Shown: positions 43,309 to 43,567 of the stretch, piece after piece
How positions within the stretch are numbered: position 1 is the first letter of the stretch
Layout: every line of letters begins with the position of its first letter
Assembly (NCBI GenBank): GCA_016703525.1
Contig: JADJBW010000025.1
Span: 1 to 43,567, forward strand
DNA: 43,567 nucleotides
Source of the DNA: Actinomycetota bacterium
GTDB lineage: Bacteria; Actinomycetota; Acidimicrobiia; Acidimicrobiales; Microtrichaceae
Reading direction: 5' to 3'
Program-made: the position numbers and the translations under genes
The notes under the pieces: generated by a model
What the model saw: the letters and a program-made list of their open reading frames with translations, nothing else
Told to the model about the DNA's origin: nothing
The model's database searches: none

Positions 43309-43567
43309 GCGGCGAGCCGATCCAGGCCGGCGACGCGACTCGCCTTCACCAGCACCGCCTCGCCCGGCAGCGGGACCGCGAGCCGTTCGATCGCGTCGTC
43401 GATCCCGTCGAGCGGTGCGCTCCGTACCAGTCGGTGCACGGCGACCACTTCGATCCCGGCGGCGCGCGCCTCCGCAGCGATCGCGGCGTGCTCGTCCTCG
43501 GCAGCCCTGCGAGCTCCCGCCATCACGCCAGCACTGCGGCGCGCCGATCTGCCGGCAAGGTCGGACA
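43284..43567 (-). CDS. murF: MurF C-terminus (window edge), frameshifted
   Basis: The end of UDP-N-acetylmuramoyl-tripeptide--D-alanyl-D-alanine ligase, which completes the peptidoglycan precursor. DEHAAIAAEARAAGIEVVAV, then PGEAVLVKASRVAGLDRLA, is the typical last part. Upstream, PADRRAAVLA lies in a second frame that stops at 43523. Adding one G near 43527 (CTGGCGTG to CTGGGCGTG) joins it as RRAAVLGVMAGARRAAEDEH, which fits MurF. The rest lies beyond 43567. A standard start search would call only a small 80-residue protein here. Confidence 0.85.
   Translation of the reverse strand, partial: SDLAGRSARRSAGVMAGARRAAEDEHAAIAAEARAAGIEVVAVHRLVRSAPLDGIDDAIERLAVPLPGEAVLVKASRVAGLDRLAAYWCNREE

Noticed and set aside
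1..43567. CRISPR arrays, phage genes, transposases, restriction or toxin-antitoxin systems
   Set aside because: I looked for spaced repeats, terminal inverted repeats and typical motifs on both strands and found none.

Overview
The window is high-GC DNA, coding on nearly every base, from an actinobacterium. The best fit is the Acidimicrobiia (Ilumatobacter-like), which is an inference. The support is: (i) gene order from apt through secF-secD-yajC, ruvB-ruvA-ruvC, yebC-pdxT-pdxS and pimA-patA-pgsA-HIT-thrS that follows the Mycobacterium tuberculosis Rv2584c-Rv2614c order; (ii) a mycothiol-type cysteine ligase (MshC-like) and an F420:NADP oxidoreductase; (iii) Thr-rich linkers in several exported proteins; (iv) many GTG starts and ATGA/GTGA stop-start overlaps.

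Layout. 1-9271 (minus): apt (cut by the window edge), secF, secD, yajC, a lipoprotein that is a second copy of only the periplasmic part of SecD, tgt, queA, ruvB, ruvA, ruvC. 9332-11185 (plus): an ABC exporter pair placed between ruvC and yebC. 11189-14910 (minus): peroxiredoxin, yebC, pdxT, pdxS, a damaged DUF3048 lipoprotein. 14984-17128 (plus): GH36 alpha-galactosidase. 17140-24784 (minus): a degenerate M48-type protein, lemA, then the phosphatidylinositol mannoside block pimA-patA-pgsA, a membrane protein, a HIT hydrolase and thrS. 24863-27667 (minus): plsC, mshC-like, npdG. 27733-29921 (minus): a copper-handling operon read in the order Sco1/SenC, PCu(A)C chaperone, cupredoxin-like protein, TlpA-type thioredoxin, probably for CuA/cytochrome oxidase assembly. 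30089-33715 (plus): AftB-like GT-C glycosyltransferase, acyltransferase-3, ABC ATPase. 33721-38950 (minus): SRPBCC protein, M23 peptidase, then thiP, thiB and thiN behind a clear TPP riboswitch. 39004-41393: two divergent acyl-CoA dehydrogenases, the minus-strand one broken. 41438-43567: membrane-tethered J protein, tRNA-Val(CAC), an MFS exporter, and the 3' end of murF.

A caution governs the whole window. At least a dozen recognisable genes carry single-base frameshifts, one carries an in-frame TAG and one lacks a usual start codon. Several frameshifts are best explained by one G missing from a GGG/GGGG run, and restoring the frame often recreates a stop-start overlap with the next gene. This looks like consensus error in a draft or metagenome assembly, not mass pseudogenisation. 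Apparent fusions here (LemA-M48, DUF3048-PdxS, perhaps M23-SRPBCC) should be read in that light.

I found no CRISPR array, phage, insertion sequence or obvious defence system, and no gene-free stretch above 300 bases. The most original signals are the SecD-periplasmic-domain lipoprotein beside yajC/secDF, the M48-like protein without HEXXH, and the Met-rich insertion in the copper chaperone.
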